Part shown: positions 7,008 to 14,644 of the stretch, piece by piece
How positions within the stretch are numbered: position 1 is the stretch's first letter
How the letters are laid out: the number at the start of each line of letters is the position of its first letter
From: JANNHP01 sp031404455
GTDB lineage: Bacteria > Planctomycetota > JAJSAM01 > JAJVHW01
NCBI GenBank assembly: GCA_031404455.1
Contig: JANNHP010000048.1
Coordinates: 1-14,830 of the forward strand
Direction of reading: 5' to 3'
Length of the DNA: 14,830 nucleotides
The notes under the pieces: model-generated
Told to the model about the DNA's origin: nothing
What the model saw: the letters and a program-made list of their open reading frames with translations, nothing else
Database searches by the model: none
Made by a program: the position numbers and the translations under genes

Positions 7008-8009
7008 CTACTGCCAGCCGTGGATCGTCGTCGTGCCGAGCGTGAAGCCAGAGAACGAGAACTCGATGGTGATCGTCTCCGCCTGCTGGTTGAACGCCGT
7101 CGCCTTCACGGTGACGCCGCTGATGAAGAGCTCCGTGAGCCCGTCCCACTGGTACGTGTAGAGGGCTCCGACCGCGGGGTTTCCCCCCTGGCCGTTGCGG
7201 TACTGCTGATCGATGACGGGCGGGTAGGGGATCTGGATCGCGACTCCGGCCTCCTTCGCGCAGTCCCAGGCCGTGATCTCGAGCGCGACCGGATTGGTCG
7301 CGACCCCGCCCAGGGGGCCGGCCTTCGCCGTGACCGAGGAGCCCACGAAGTCGAAGGTGCGGGTGAAGTCCACGATGTGCACCGTGAACGATTCGCCGTT
7401 TCCGAGCGCGCGCAGCCCGGCGGGCTTCGGCGTCGGGCCGCAGACGCCGCCCCCGCCGCCTCCTCCGCCCCCGCCCGAGTTGATCGCGCGGGTGACGGCG
7501 TTGTTCGCCTTGGTCCCGATCGAGAGAGCCGAGAGGAGCGCCTTGATCCGCGCCGCGACGGCGCCCTGCGCCAGCGCCGTGGTGAAGAGCGTCCGCGACT
7601 TCAGGAGGAGCGAGTCGATCTTGACGATCGGGTCCTTCTTGTTGCGCAGGCCGTTCGCGCGGCTCTCCACGGTCAAGAGGTAGGAGCCGACGGAGGCGGC
7701 GAGGTCGTCGACGACGTCCTGCGCCACGACGAGGAGAGCCGCGTCCGCGGACGCCTTCTTCTCGAGCGCGGGGAGGATCGACGACGCGGTCTTCACGTCC
7801 TGCGCGAGGCTCGTCGTCGTCTTCGCGAGTTTCTTCAGGTGCCCCTGGAAGAGCTTCTTCAGCTTCGCGTCGGTCGCGGAGTCGGCCACACGAGCCTGGA
7901 GCGCCACCTCGAGCGGATCGAGGAACGTCGTGAAGCGCGCCGCGAGCGAGTCGCTCGCAGCCGCGAGGCTCAGCACGACCACCGCGAAGAACATCGAGAT
8001 TCGACGCAT
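7008..8009 (-). CDS. Exported two-domain protein with a ten-glycine linker, unknown function
   Basis: ATG at 8009 is chosen because GAGGAGGAG ends 3 bases before it and it starts a clear signal peptide, MRRISMFFAVVVLSLAAA. The 333-residue product has a helical region at about 25-177, rich in Lys, Ala and Leu (KLKKLFQGHLKKLAKTTTS). Ten consecutive glycines (179-188) follow, then a beta-rich domain (about 195-333) with Tyr/Trp clusters such as GALYTYQWDG and ending TTTIHGWQ. Cys190 and Cys250 could form a disulfide in the second domain. It is probably secreted or periplasmic. No family recognised. It lies 182 bases after the binding-protein-like lipoprotein gene and 46 before the next lipoprotein gene, so it may start a second transcription unit. 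Confidence 0.75.
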   Translation of the reverse strand: MRRISMFFAVVVLSLAAASDSLAARFTTFLDPLEVALQARVADSATDAKLKKLFQGHLKKLAKTTTSLAQDVKTASSILPALEKKASADAALLVVAQDVVDDLAASVGSYLLTVESRANGLRNKKDPIVKIDSLLLKSRTLFTTALAQGAVAARIKALLSALSIGTKANNAVTRAINSGGGGGGGGGGVCGPTPKPAGLRALGNGESFTVHIVDFTRTFDFVGSSVTAKAGPLGGVATNPVALEITAWDCAKEAGVAIQIPYPPVIDQQYRNGQGGNPAVGALYTYQWDGLTELFISGVTVKATAFNQQAETITIEFSFSGFTLGTTTIHGWQ

Positions 8010-8042
8010 GCGCTCCTCCTCGAGACCCTCGGGCCGGGATCG

Positions 8043-8063
8043 CGAGCCCGCTGCGGCGGCTCG
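8043..8063 (-). promoter_or_regulatory. Leader hairpin upstream of the glycine-linker protein gene
   Basis: CGAGCC (8043-8048) pairs with GGCTCG (8058-8063) around a 9-base loop, about 33 bases before the start codon at 8009. Its distance from the ribosome binding site suggests an mRNA leader structure. No riboswitch class is recognised. Confidence 0.25.
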
Positions 8064-8103
8064 AACCGGCACCATCCGAGACGAACGGCGCCCCGCTCGT
8101 CAG

Positions 8104-8120
8104 CCGACAGGGAAAGTCGG
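8104..8120. terminator. Small hairpin between the operon and the glycine-linker protein gene
   Basis: CCGAC (8104-8108) pairs with GTCGG (8116-8120) around a seven-base loop. It lies about 70 bases beyond the stop of the last tightly packed gene. The stem is short and no T-run follows, so termination is only a possibility. Confidence 0.2.
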
Positions 8121-8191
8121 AGGATCTTCGTCGCGGAGTTCTGCAGGCATGTCGCCGCCCGGTTCCTGGAGCCTCTACTCGCTCCACTGAG

Positions 8192-8905
8192 TCAGCGCGA
8201 GGCGCCGGTCGCGCGAACGGCTTCCACGAACCCCTCGCGCCGAAGTCCGTGTGCGCGGACGGCTTCCGCCACGCGCCGACCGAGCTCGCGACCGACCCGC
8301 TCCCACGGCCGGGCCTCGGGAGGATCGAAGGCAGGCGGCGGGAGGCCGTCGATCGCCTTGGCCGCGGCGAGCTCGAGGGGCTCCGTGACGGGGACGACCC
8401 ACGTGCTGCCGGCCGCCGCGACGCGCGGGTCGCGCGCCGTCGAGAGCGTCGGGAGACGGACCTTCGTGCCGAGTTGCGAGAGGAGGTGCGCGTGACGCCG
8501 CTCCGGCGGCGTGACGAGCGCCAGCGCTCCGGCGTCGAATGCGATCTGCACCGCCTCCTCGACCTGCGAACCCCAGCGCGCCGAGGTACCGGCGACGCGC
8601 AGTTCGAGGTCGGGACCGCCCGCGCGGCGCGCCTCGTCGAACGCCGTGCGCAGGCCGTCGGCGAGGTCCCGCGTGACGTCCGCGTCGTCCGACGGGACGA
8701 GCGCGACGAGCGGGCGGCACTCGCCGTTCGAGTCCGGCGGCGGGCGGTCGGCGGGCTGCGACGGAGCGGGCGGCGCCGGGACCACCGCGGACGCCGTGGC
8801 GGCGACGGCAGGCGGCGGCGACGCCGGCGACGGCGAGATCGACGGGGGCCCTGCCCCGCACGCCGCGCAGAGCAGCGCCGCCGCGGCGAACGCGAACCTA
8901 CTCAC
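8192..8905 (-). CDS. Lipoprotein resembling a single lobe of a LivK-type binding protein
   Basis: The 237-residue product starts at GTG 8905, which overlaps the stop of the upstream gene by 8 bases (GTGAGTAG), suggesting translational coupling. A signal with LLCAAC places the likely lipidated Cys at 16, followed by a Pro/Ala-rich linker (about 17-60). Residues 64-180 align by eye with lobe 1 of the neighbouring binding protein: LVALVPSDDADVTRDLADGLRTAF parallels its N-terminal strand and helix, and both share ARWG followed by a strand and a PTLSTA/VNTAGT turn. The second lobe is replaced by a short helical tail (about 203-230). It probably arose by duplication and loss. With one lobe it is unlikely to close around a ligand as usual, and may bind partners instead. 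Confidence 0.75.
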   Translation of the reverse strand: MSRFAFAAAALLCAACGAGPPSISPSPASPPPAVAATASAVVPAPPAPSQPADRPPPDSNGECRPLVALVPSDDADVTRDLADGLRTAFDEARRAGGPDLELRVAGTSARWGSQVEEAVQIAFDAGALALVTPPERRHAHLLSQLGTKVRLPTLSTARDPRVAAAGSTWVVPVTEPLELAAAKAIDGLPPPAFDPPEARPWERVGRELGRRVAEAVRAHGLRREGFVEAVRATGASR

Positions 8906-10187
8906 CGATCACGAACCGCCCGTTCGCGACGCGGCCGATCGTCATCCTCCCGGCGTTGTTCCCGGTCACCATGTCGAACGCAACCGTGCCCGTGACTCCG
9001 TGGAGTTCGGGCTTCGCGAGGAGTGCGTCGAGGATGCGCGGGCGGTTGAGTCCGGCCGCGCGGATCGCGGCCACGATCGTCGCCGCGCCGTCGTACGCGT
9101 ACGCCGCGTCGGCGTAGGGCTCCTCGCCGGTGCGCTCGCGGTACGCCTTGCGGAACCGCTCGTACGGTTCGCCGCACTTCGCGGGATCGAACGGGTACGT
9201 GAACACGAACCCCTCGGCGGCCTTGCCAGCGGCCGCGAGGAAACGCGGGTCGGCGAGACGGTCCGGGCCGTAGCACGGCACGTCGATCCCGGCCTCGCGC
9301 ACGGCGCGCAGCGCCTCGCCGGACGGGCCCGGGCGGCCCCAGAAGACGATCGCGTCGGGCTTCGCCTCCTTGATGCGCTCGATGCGCTGCGCCCAGTCCG
9401 TCTCGTTCGCCTCGTACCTCGTCTCGAGCGGCACCGGATGTCCGGACCGCCGCGCGGAGTCGTTGAACTCCTTCACGCCGGTGCGGCCGTAGCGGTCGTT
9501 CGCGCGGAAGAGCACCGCCCGCTTGCGGCCGTCCTCGGCGTAGATCTTGCGGACGAGGCGGATCGCCGTCTGCCGGTCGTCGGGCCGGTTCCGCATCACC
9601 CACGTGATGTTGTGCTCGGTGAGGGTCGGATCGGTCCCGGCGGTGTTCACGTTCGCGACCTGCAGCTTGAGGACGACGCGCGTCAGGACGTGAGAGTTCG
9701 CGTCCTCGTAGGCGCCCATCACGACCCACGCGCCGTCGTCCTCGACGAGTTCCACCATGGCGTCGCCGGCCTGGCCCCAGCGGGCGCCCTCGTCGCGCAG
9801 CGCGAGCGTGAACGGCAGCTTCTCGTCGCCGAATCCGCCCTCGGCGTTCGCACGCTCGAGCGCCATGCGGACGGCCGCCTCGATGCGCCTGCCGACGACC
9901 GCGTCCGGGCCGGAGATCGGTGTGATGAGTCCGATCGCGACGCCCTTCAGTGCGGGCGGCGCGGGGTCCTCGCGACCCGGCCCGCGGAACTCCGGCCGCT
10001 CGACGAAGAACCAGCGGGCCGGCTCGACGTCCCGGAAGGGGGCGATCTCGTCGGGCGTGCCGCCGTAGCGCTCGCGACGCTTCGGGGCCTGCGGCGGCGT
10101 CTCCTTCGGAGTCTCCTGCGCGAGCACGATGCCCGTCGCCGCGGACGCGACGAGCGCCGCGGCAGCCACGACGACGATCCTCTTCAC
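8898..10187 (-). CDS. LivK-like ABC-type substrate-binding protein (branched-chain amino acid/amide family)
   Basis: The start is GTG at 10187, with GGGAGG 7 bases upstream and a signal peptide directly following (MKRIVVVAAAALVASAATG, cleavage near LAQ at 22-24). A 55-residue segment with RYGGTPDEIAPFRDVEPARW (40-59) precedes the Peripla_BP_6-type domain (about 82-428). Landmarks are GLITPISGPDAVVGRRIEAA (87-106), VNTAGTDPTLTEHN (180-193), the interdomain region RNRPDDRQ (199-206), DAIVFWGRPGPSG (278-290) and YAYDGAATIVAAI (363-375). The product is 429 residues, a usual length for the family plus the N-terminal segment. The family binds amino acids, amides or small organics in the periplasm for HAAT importers or for sensing. 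No permease or ATPase gene is in the window, so transport is not demonstrated and a sensory role is possible. Confidence 0.88.
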   Translation of the reverse strand: MKRIVVVAAAALVASAATGIVLAQETPKETPPQAPKRRERYGGTPDEIAPFRDVEPARWFFVERPEFRGPGREDPAPPALKGVAIGLITPISGPDAVVGRRIEAAVRMALERANAEGGFGDEKLPFTLALRDEGARWGQAGDAMVELVEDDGAWVVMGAYEDANSHVLTRVVLKLQVANVNTAGTDPTLTEHNITWVMRNRPDDRQTAIRLVRKIYAEDGRKRAVLFRANDRYGRTGVKEFNDSARRSGHPVPLETRYEANETDWAQRIERIKEAKPDAIVFWGRPGPSGEALRAVREAGIDVPCYGPDRLADPRFLAAAGKAAEGFVFTYPFDPAKCGEPYERFRKAYRERTGEEPYADAAYAYDGAATIVAAIRAAGLNRPRILDALLAKPELHGVTGTVAFDMVTGNNAGRMTIGRVANGRFVIGE

Positions 10188-10234
10188 GATGGAACCTCCC
10201 GCTCCACGACTCCGGCTCGGCGTGCCCCTCACGA

Positions 10235-11422
10235 TCACTGCTCCTTCGCGGCGAAGCCGCGGGAGAGGCCGTGCGACGTCGCGAGCCAGATCTCGCCGTC
10301 GAGCGGCAGCGTCCACATGCAGACGTCCGACGCCGGCGCGGACGCGAACGTCCGCTCGGTCGCCGCGTCGTCGTCGAAGTCGCGCACCGTGCGCACGCGG
10401 CACGTCCCGTCCGGCTGACGGTGGTACGCCGCGACGACGTGGTCGTCGGCGCGGATCGCCCCGAAGCCCTGGTCGGTGGCGACGTAGCCGGCGTGACCCC
10501 GGCCCGACACGTGGGCGACGAAGTCGCCGGGGATGCCGCCGTCCTTCGCCGTGTAACTCATCCACCCGTGCCCGTCGAAGTGCGACACGCCGAAGTACGT
10601 GGCCTGCCAGAGGACGCCGTCGGCGTAGTTCGCGAACGACGAGACCATGTGGATCGGGCCGTCGTCGCGCAGGAGGTCGAGTTCGAGCTCGCCGTCGGTG
10701 TCCTGGTAGTCACGCCACGTGCCGTCGCGGCGGTTCAGTTCGACGATCCCGCCCGCCCAGATGCCGAACCACGCGCGCTCCGGACCGAACGTGACGGCGT
10801 AGCACCACGGCTCCGACATGATCGAGTTCTCGTTGTCGAAGAGCGACCACGAGGCGCTGCGCGTGTCGAGCACGCTGATGCCGGCGCCCGTGGCGCACCA
10901 CACGCGCGGGCCCTCCACGTCCACGTCGTAGACGACGTCGTTCTGGAGCCCGCTCGACTTCTGCGTGAAGACCTCGACCTTTCCGCCGGCGATCCGCACG
11001 AGTCCCCGGATCGTCGCGACCCACGTGATGTCGGCCGCGCGGTCGCGGGCCACCGACGTGACGTACGAGTGAGGCAGGCCCTGCGCCTTGCCCCACGTCG
11101 TCCACTTGCCGCCGCGACGCATGCCGAGTCCGTGCTCCGTGCCGACGTAGAGGTCGTCGCCCTCGACGGCGACGCACGTCGTGCGGTCCGACGGAAGTCC
11201 GTCCTTCTGAGTGAGCGTCTCCCACCGGTCGAAGTAGAGGACCGGCTCCGGCAGATCCGCCCGGGGCGCCCACGGATCGGCGGCGGGCGCCGCGGATTCC
11301 GGAGCCGCGGGCTCTTCCGCGCGCGCCTCGCTCGCCGGGCCCGCGCGCCGCATCAGGGCGGCGCCCGCGGCGCCGGCGCAGCAGATCACGGTCACGGCGA
11401 GGACCACGGTCTTCGTGCGCAT
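10235..11422 (-). CDS. Membrane-anchored or exported Reg_prop-type beta-propeller protein
   Basis: The 395-residue product starts at ATG 11422, one base after the preceding gene's TGA, with GAGGAG about 9 bases upstream. An N-terminal hydrophobic segment (6-22) suggests a signal anchor; ICC at 13-15 might be a lipobox. An Ala/Pro/Glu-rich linker (28-55) follows. From 67 on, repeats of the two-component-regulator propeller type appear, each W-x-x-[YFW]-x-x-x-x-G-[LI]-P-like: WETLTQKDGLPSD, WTTWGKAQGLPHS, VFTQKSSGLQNDV, WSLFDNENSIMSE, WRDYQDTDGELEL, WMSYTAKDGGIPG. Six can be seen, and a seventh may be near 368-390. In the family these propellers are the extracytoplasmic sensor part of hybrid histidine kinases. 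Here no kinase part is present, so the protein is a stand-alone sensor or scaffold. No catalytic motif is visible. Confidence 0.8.
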   Translation of the reverse strand: MRTKTVVLAVTVICCAGAAGAALMRRAGPASEARAEEPAAPESAAPAADPWAPRADLPEPVLYFDRWETLTQKDGLPSDRTTCVAVEGDDLYVGTEHGLGMRRGGKWTTWGKAQGLPHSYVTSVARDRAADITWVATIRGLVRIAGGKVEVFTQKSSGLQNDVVYDVDVEGPRVWCATGAGISVLDTRSASWSLFDNENSIMSEPWCYAVTFGPERAWFGIWAGGIVELNRRDGTWRDYQDTDGELELDLLRDDGPIHMVSSFANYADGVLWQATYFGVSHFDGHGWMSYTAKDGGIPGDFVAHVSGRGHAGYVATDQGFGAIRADDHVVAAYHRQPDGTCRVRTVRDFDDDAATERTFASAPASDVCMWTLPLDGEIWLATSHGLSRGFAAKEQ

Positions 11423-11423
11423 G

Positions 11424-13391
11424 TCAGAGGCTCCTCAGGAACTCGACGAGGTCGTTCAGTTCGTTCTTGTTGAGATCCGTGACCTGCCCGTGCAGGTCCT
11501 CGACGCCGGGCGCGGTCCAGATCTCCTCCAGCGTCAGCGCGCGGCCGTCGTGGAGGAACGGCGCCTTGCGTCCGACGCCGGTCAGGTGGGGGACGTCGAA
11601 GGACGTCGTGCTGTCGAAGGCCGTTCCGGTCGCGACGTCGGCGCGCTCGAGGCTCGTGAAGTGCGGCGGCGGGTGGCAGGTGACGCACTGGTTCCCGGCC
11701 GCGATCGGCCGCCCCTTCTTCGTCTCCGCCCGGAAGAAGAACGCGCGCCCGCGCTCGATCGCCGTGGTCCGCGATGCCGACGCCTGCACCGGGTCCGCGC
11801 CGGCCGGCGGCGAGGGCGGCGGCAACGACTCCAGATAGGCGACGAGGTCTTCGAGGGGCTCGCCCTCGATCGGGTCGGCGCGCGTCAGGACGGTGGCGAA
11901 CCGCATCCCGCACTGGCGCTCGAGAGTGGCGTTCGCGCCGTTCCACTTGAACGGAGCGGTCCCCTTCACGCCCTGCAGGCTGCGGTTCAGCACGACGTCG
12001 CGGCCGAGTCCGTCGATCTCGAAGTCGTAGGTGAGGCCGTCCGTGTTCCCGTCCGGGTGACAGCTTCGGCACGAGAAGGCGCCCTGGAATGCGAACGCGG
12101 CGGAGTTGAAGACCCCGATCCCGCGGCGCGGCGCGTCGGCCTCTTCGGGCGGACCGAGGGCGACCCGCGTGAGCAACGCGCCGTCCGTGGCGGCGAGGAG
12201 CGCGACCGAGTCTCCGAGCCGTTCCGCCACGGCCACGCGTGCCGAGGCGCCGTCGCCGACGATCTCGACGTCGCCCGGCATCGCGAGGACGCCGGTCCGC
12301 TCGCGCATCCACTCCCGCGCGAGCGCGAAGCGTTCGAGGTCGTCCGGGAGGCAGGCACTCTCCTGCGCGAGAGCCGCAGCGAGGTCGACGCGCGCCACCT
12401 GGTTCGCACCGGACGCCGCGACGAACGCGGCCTTCCCGTCCGCGGTGACGGCGACGCCCGCGGGGTCGGGGAACATCCGGTTCGTCGTCTGCAGCGGCAG
12501 GAGCGCCACCGCGCCGGTCGCCGTGTCGATCGAAGCGAGCGCGCTGCTCATCACCCAGCCGCGCGCGACCTGCGTGATGGGGAGGAGGTTCCTCACGCGC
12601 AGGACCGGCACGATGACGCGGGCCCCGTCCGGCGTGAAGGCGACGCCCTCGGCCAGGTGGCACGACGGCAGCGCGACGCGGCGCTCGACGCGCCCGGTGC
12701 GCCCGTCGAGGAGCGTGACCTCGGACGACGGCGTCTCCTGCGGACGGCCGACGCTCGCCATGCGGGCCGCGACGGCGACGCGCGCGCCGTCGCGCGACGC
12801 GGCGACGCGGTAGGGATCGCGTCCCGCCGGCACGCTGAACCGCTCGGCGGCCGCGGCGACGTCCACGACCGAGACCGTCCCGGACCCGGAGTTGGCGACG
12901 AAGAGGAGCGCCCCGTCGGCGGCGAACGCGAGCCCCGCCGGCTCGAGTCCGACGGGGATCTCGGCGCCGACGCGATCCGTCGCGGCGTCCACGAGGACGA
13001 CCGACCTGCGGTCCGAGAGCGACACCGCGATCCGCTCGCCCGAGGGCGACACGGCGACGCCCGATGCCTCGCCGGGCACCTCGATCCAGCGCAGGAGCAC
13101 TCCCGCCTCCGCGTCGATCACGCCGACGCGCCGGTAGGCGCCGGTCGCCGCATAGACGAGACGCCCGCGCGGGTCCGCCGCGAGGTCCACCGGCTTCGGG
13201 CGCGCCTTCTCGCGTTTGAACGTCGCCGGGCCGCCGCCGCGGTGGCAGTCGAGGCACGACGGCATGCCGAGCGGTTCGCGACCGGTCACCTTGCGCACGT
13301 GCCTCATCGCCAGCGTGCGGCCGAGGACGAGCGCCGCAACGCCGCCGAGCGCCAGAACCACGACCACCGTGCGGAGTTTCGGCCGCCTCAT
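11424..13391 (-). CDS. YVTN beta-propeller / di-heme peroxidase-like c-type cytochrome with three CxxCH motifs
   Basis: The 655-residue product begins at ATG 13391, overlapping the previous stop as ATGA. A transmembrane anchor (about 8-24) is followed by a first heme motif CLDCH (46-50). A YVTN-type propeller spans about 65-410, with SPSGERIAVS, ADGALLFVANSGSGTVSVVD and TADGKAAFVAASGANQVARV. The C-terminal part resembles the MauG/CcpA-type di-heme domain: CRSCH (441-445), NRSLQGVKGTAPFKWNG (469-485), CVTCH (569-573), and PHLTGVGRKAPFLHDGRALTLEE (601-623), typical of that family. It would face the periplasm and pass electrons or act on peroxides or an oxidisable substrate. Peroxidase activity is inferred, not shown. 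Met496 in CGMRF is one possible distal ligand. The extra N-terminal heme before the propeller is unusual. Confidence 0.88.
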   Translation of the reverse strand: MRRPKLRTVVVVLALGGVAALVLGRTLAMRHVRKVTGREPLGMPSCLDCHRGGGPATFKREKARPKPVDLAADPRGRLVYAATGAYRRVGVIDAEAGVLLRWIEVPGEASGVAVSPSGERIAVSLSDRRSVVLVDAATDRVGAEIPVGLEPAGLAFAADGALLFVANSGSGTVSVVDVAAAAERFSVPAGRDPYRVAASRDGARVAVAARMASVGRPQETPSSEVTLLDGRTGRVERRVALPSCHLAEGVAFTPDGARVIVPVLRVRNLLPITQVARGWVMSSALASIDTATGAVALLPLQTTNRMFPDPAGVAVTADGKAAFVAASGANQVARVDLAAALAQESACLPDDLERFALAREWMRERTGVLAMPGDVEIVGDGASARVAVAERLGDSVALLAATDGALLTRVALGPPEEADAPRRGIGVFNSAAFAFQGAFSCRSCHPDGNTDGLTYDFEIDGLGRDVVLNRSLQGVKGTAPFKWNGANATLERQCGMRFATVLTRADPIEGEPLEDLVAYLESLPPPSPPAGADPVQASASRTTAIERGRAFFFRAETKKGRPIAAGNQCVTCHPPPHFTSLERADVATGTAFDSTTSFDVPHLTGVGRKAPFLHDGRALTLEEIWTAPGVEDLHGQVTDLNKNELNDLVEFLRSL

Positions 13392-14644
13392 CGCGGGTCC
13401 TCAGCCGCGCGAGTCAGGTCGACGGGTGCCGAGCGCACGGCCGCCGGGCGCACGTTCGGAGGGCCGGTCTCCGCGTCGTCGTGGCATCCGACACAGCCGC
13501 GCACCTCGTTGCGCCGCACCCACATCGGCCCGCGCTCCGCGGCGACGACGTTCCCCGCCGCGTCGATCGTCTCGAGCGCGAACGGCTGGTCCGGCGGCAC
13601 GCGCAGGTGGAAGGAGCCGTCGGCGGCGAGCGGCGCCTCGCCGAGCACGTGCGATGAACCGCCCGGGGCGCCCCACGCGCGAACGCGGACCTTCACCGCG
13701 CCCGGCGCGCCGCGCCGCGCGTCCACGCAATAGAGCGTGCCGAACGCGCGGTCGTCCCTGACCACCGAGAGCTGTCCCTGCGGCCGCGGGCGCGGCGCGA
13801 GCGCCGCCGTGCCGATCTGCGACGCGCCGGTGGGATACCGGCCCGCGAGCGGCGCGCCGGTCGCGGCCGACATCGGAGCGTCCCACGACGCGCGATGGAG
13901 CGACACGGCGGCACCGTGCCGCAGGGCGAACGTCACGTCGAGGTCCGCGTCCTGCCGAGGGCGCGCGGCGTCGCCGTCGGCGAGGTGGAACGGTGCGATG
14001 CCCGTGCCGTCGGGGAAAACGGTGAAGAGGCCGAGACGGCCGCCGGCGCCGGTCGCGCGCCACGACGCGAAGAGGATGCGGCCGTCCGAGAGGACGAACG
14101 GATCCGCGTCGAGCCCCGAGCCGAACGTGATCCGGGCGCCCGGGGTGCCGTCTGCCTTCGACACGAAGAGCGCCGCGCCGCGAGGCACTCCGGGCATCGG
14201 CGAGGCCTCGGGCGTCGTCGCGGCGTAGACGATGCGGCCGTCGGGGAGGAACGCGGCGGAGAGGCAGTCGGTCGGATGACGCACGGCAGCGCGGCGATCC
14301 TGGCCGTCCGGGCCGCACGTCCAGACGACGAGCGGATCGCCCGCGCGCTCGCGACCGACGAAGAGGATCGCCTGCGCGTCGTGCCGCACCGACGGCGCGC
14401 CAGCGGCGGCGAGGCCGATCGAGAACGGCGTCTCCGTGCCGTCCGCGGAGATCCGCACGACCGACGCGCCGTCGGGGAACCGGCGGGCGGGATCGGGCAG
14501 GAGATCGCCGGGCGTCCACGCGGACGCGTCCGGACGCCGCTCGACGAGCGACTCCGCGCCGCGGGCGGGCGCCGCCGCGAGGCCGTCGCCGCCGCACGCC
14601 GGCGTCGCGAGCGCGAGGAGACCGGCGAGGAGCGCGTGTCTCAG
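13388..14644 (-). CDS. Exported PD40-type propeller protein with C-terminal CxxCH (hydrazine-synthase-alpha-like group), start unresolved
   Basis: From the leucine codon CTG at 14644 the product is 418 residues. It opens with a signal sequence, RHALLAGLLALATPAC, whose Cys17 may be lipidated although the TPAC box is weak. The body shows WD40-like/PD40 strands: DGQDRRAAVRHPTDCLSAAF, LPDGRIVYAATTPEA, DADPFVLSDGRILFASWRA. Near the end, NEVRGCVGCHDD carries one c-type heme motif (Cys384-His388). This order, propeller then GCVGCH, resembles planctomycete proteins annotated with the hydrazine synthase alpha middle domain. It does not show hydrazine synthesis. No ATG exists at the N-terminus. In frame there are only CTG 14644, TTG 14806 inside the adjacent inverted-repeat element, and a later GTG that would remove the signal. 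It heads the operon and overlaps the next gene by 4 bases. Confidence 0.75.
   Translation of the reverse strand: MRHALLAGLLALATPACGGDGLAAAPARGAESLVERRPDASAWTPGDLLPDPARRFPDGASVVRISADGTETPFSIGLAAAGAPSVRHDAQAILFVGRERAGDPLVVWTCGPDGQDRRAAVRHPTDCLSAAFLPDGRIVYAATTPEASPMPGVPRGAALFVSKADGTPGARITFGSGLDADPFVLSDGRILFASWRATGAGGRLGLFTVFPDGTGIAPFHLADGDAARPRQDADLDVTFALRHGAAVSLHRASWDAPMSAATGAPLAGRYPTGASQIGTAALAPRPRPQGQLSVVRDDRAFGTLYCVDARRGAPGAVKVRVRAWGAPGGSSHVLGEAPLAADGSFHLRVPPDQPFALETIDAAGNVVAAERGPMWVRRNEVRGCVGCHDDAETGPPNVRPAAVRSAPVDLTRAAEDPR

Noticed and set aside
7440..7485. Cytosine-rich run considered as a frameshift or sequencing artefact
   Set aside because: The frame continues properly on both sides: a signal peptide before it and a coherent beta-rich domain after it. 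It simply encodes ten glycines.
8511..13733. Several long plus-strand open frames (such as 8511-10418, 9950-11473, 11415-13733)
   Set aside because: All lie antisense to the tightly packed operon genes and overlap one another; composition is typical of GC-driven shadow frames.
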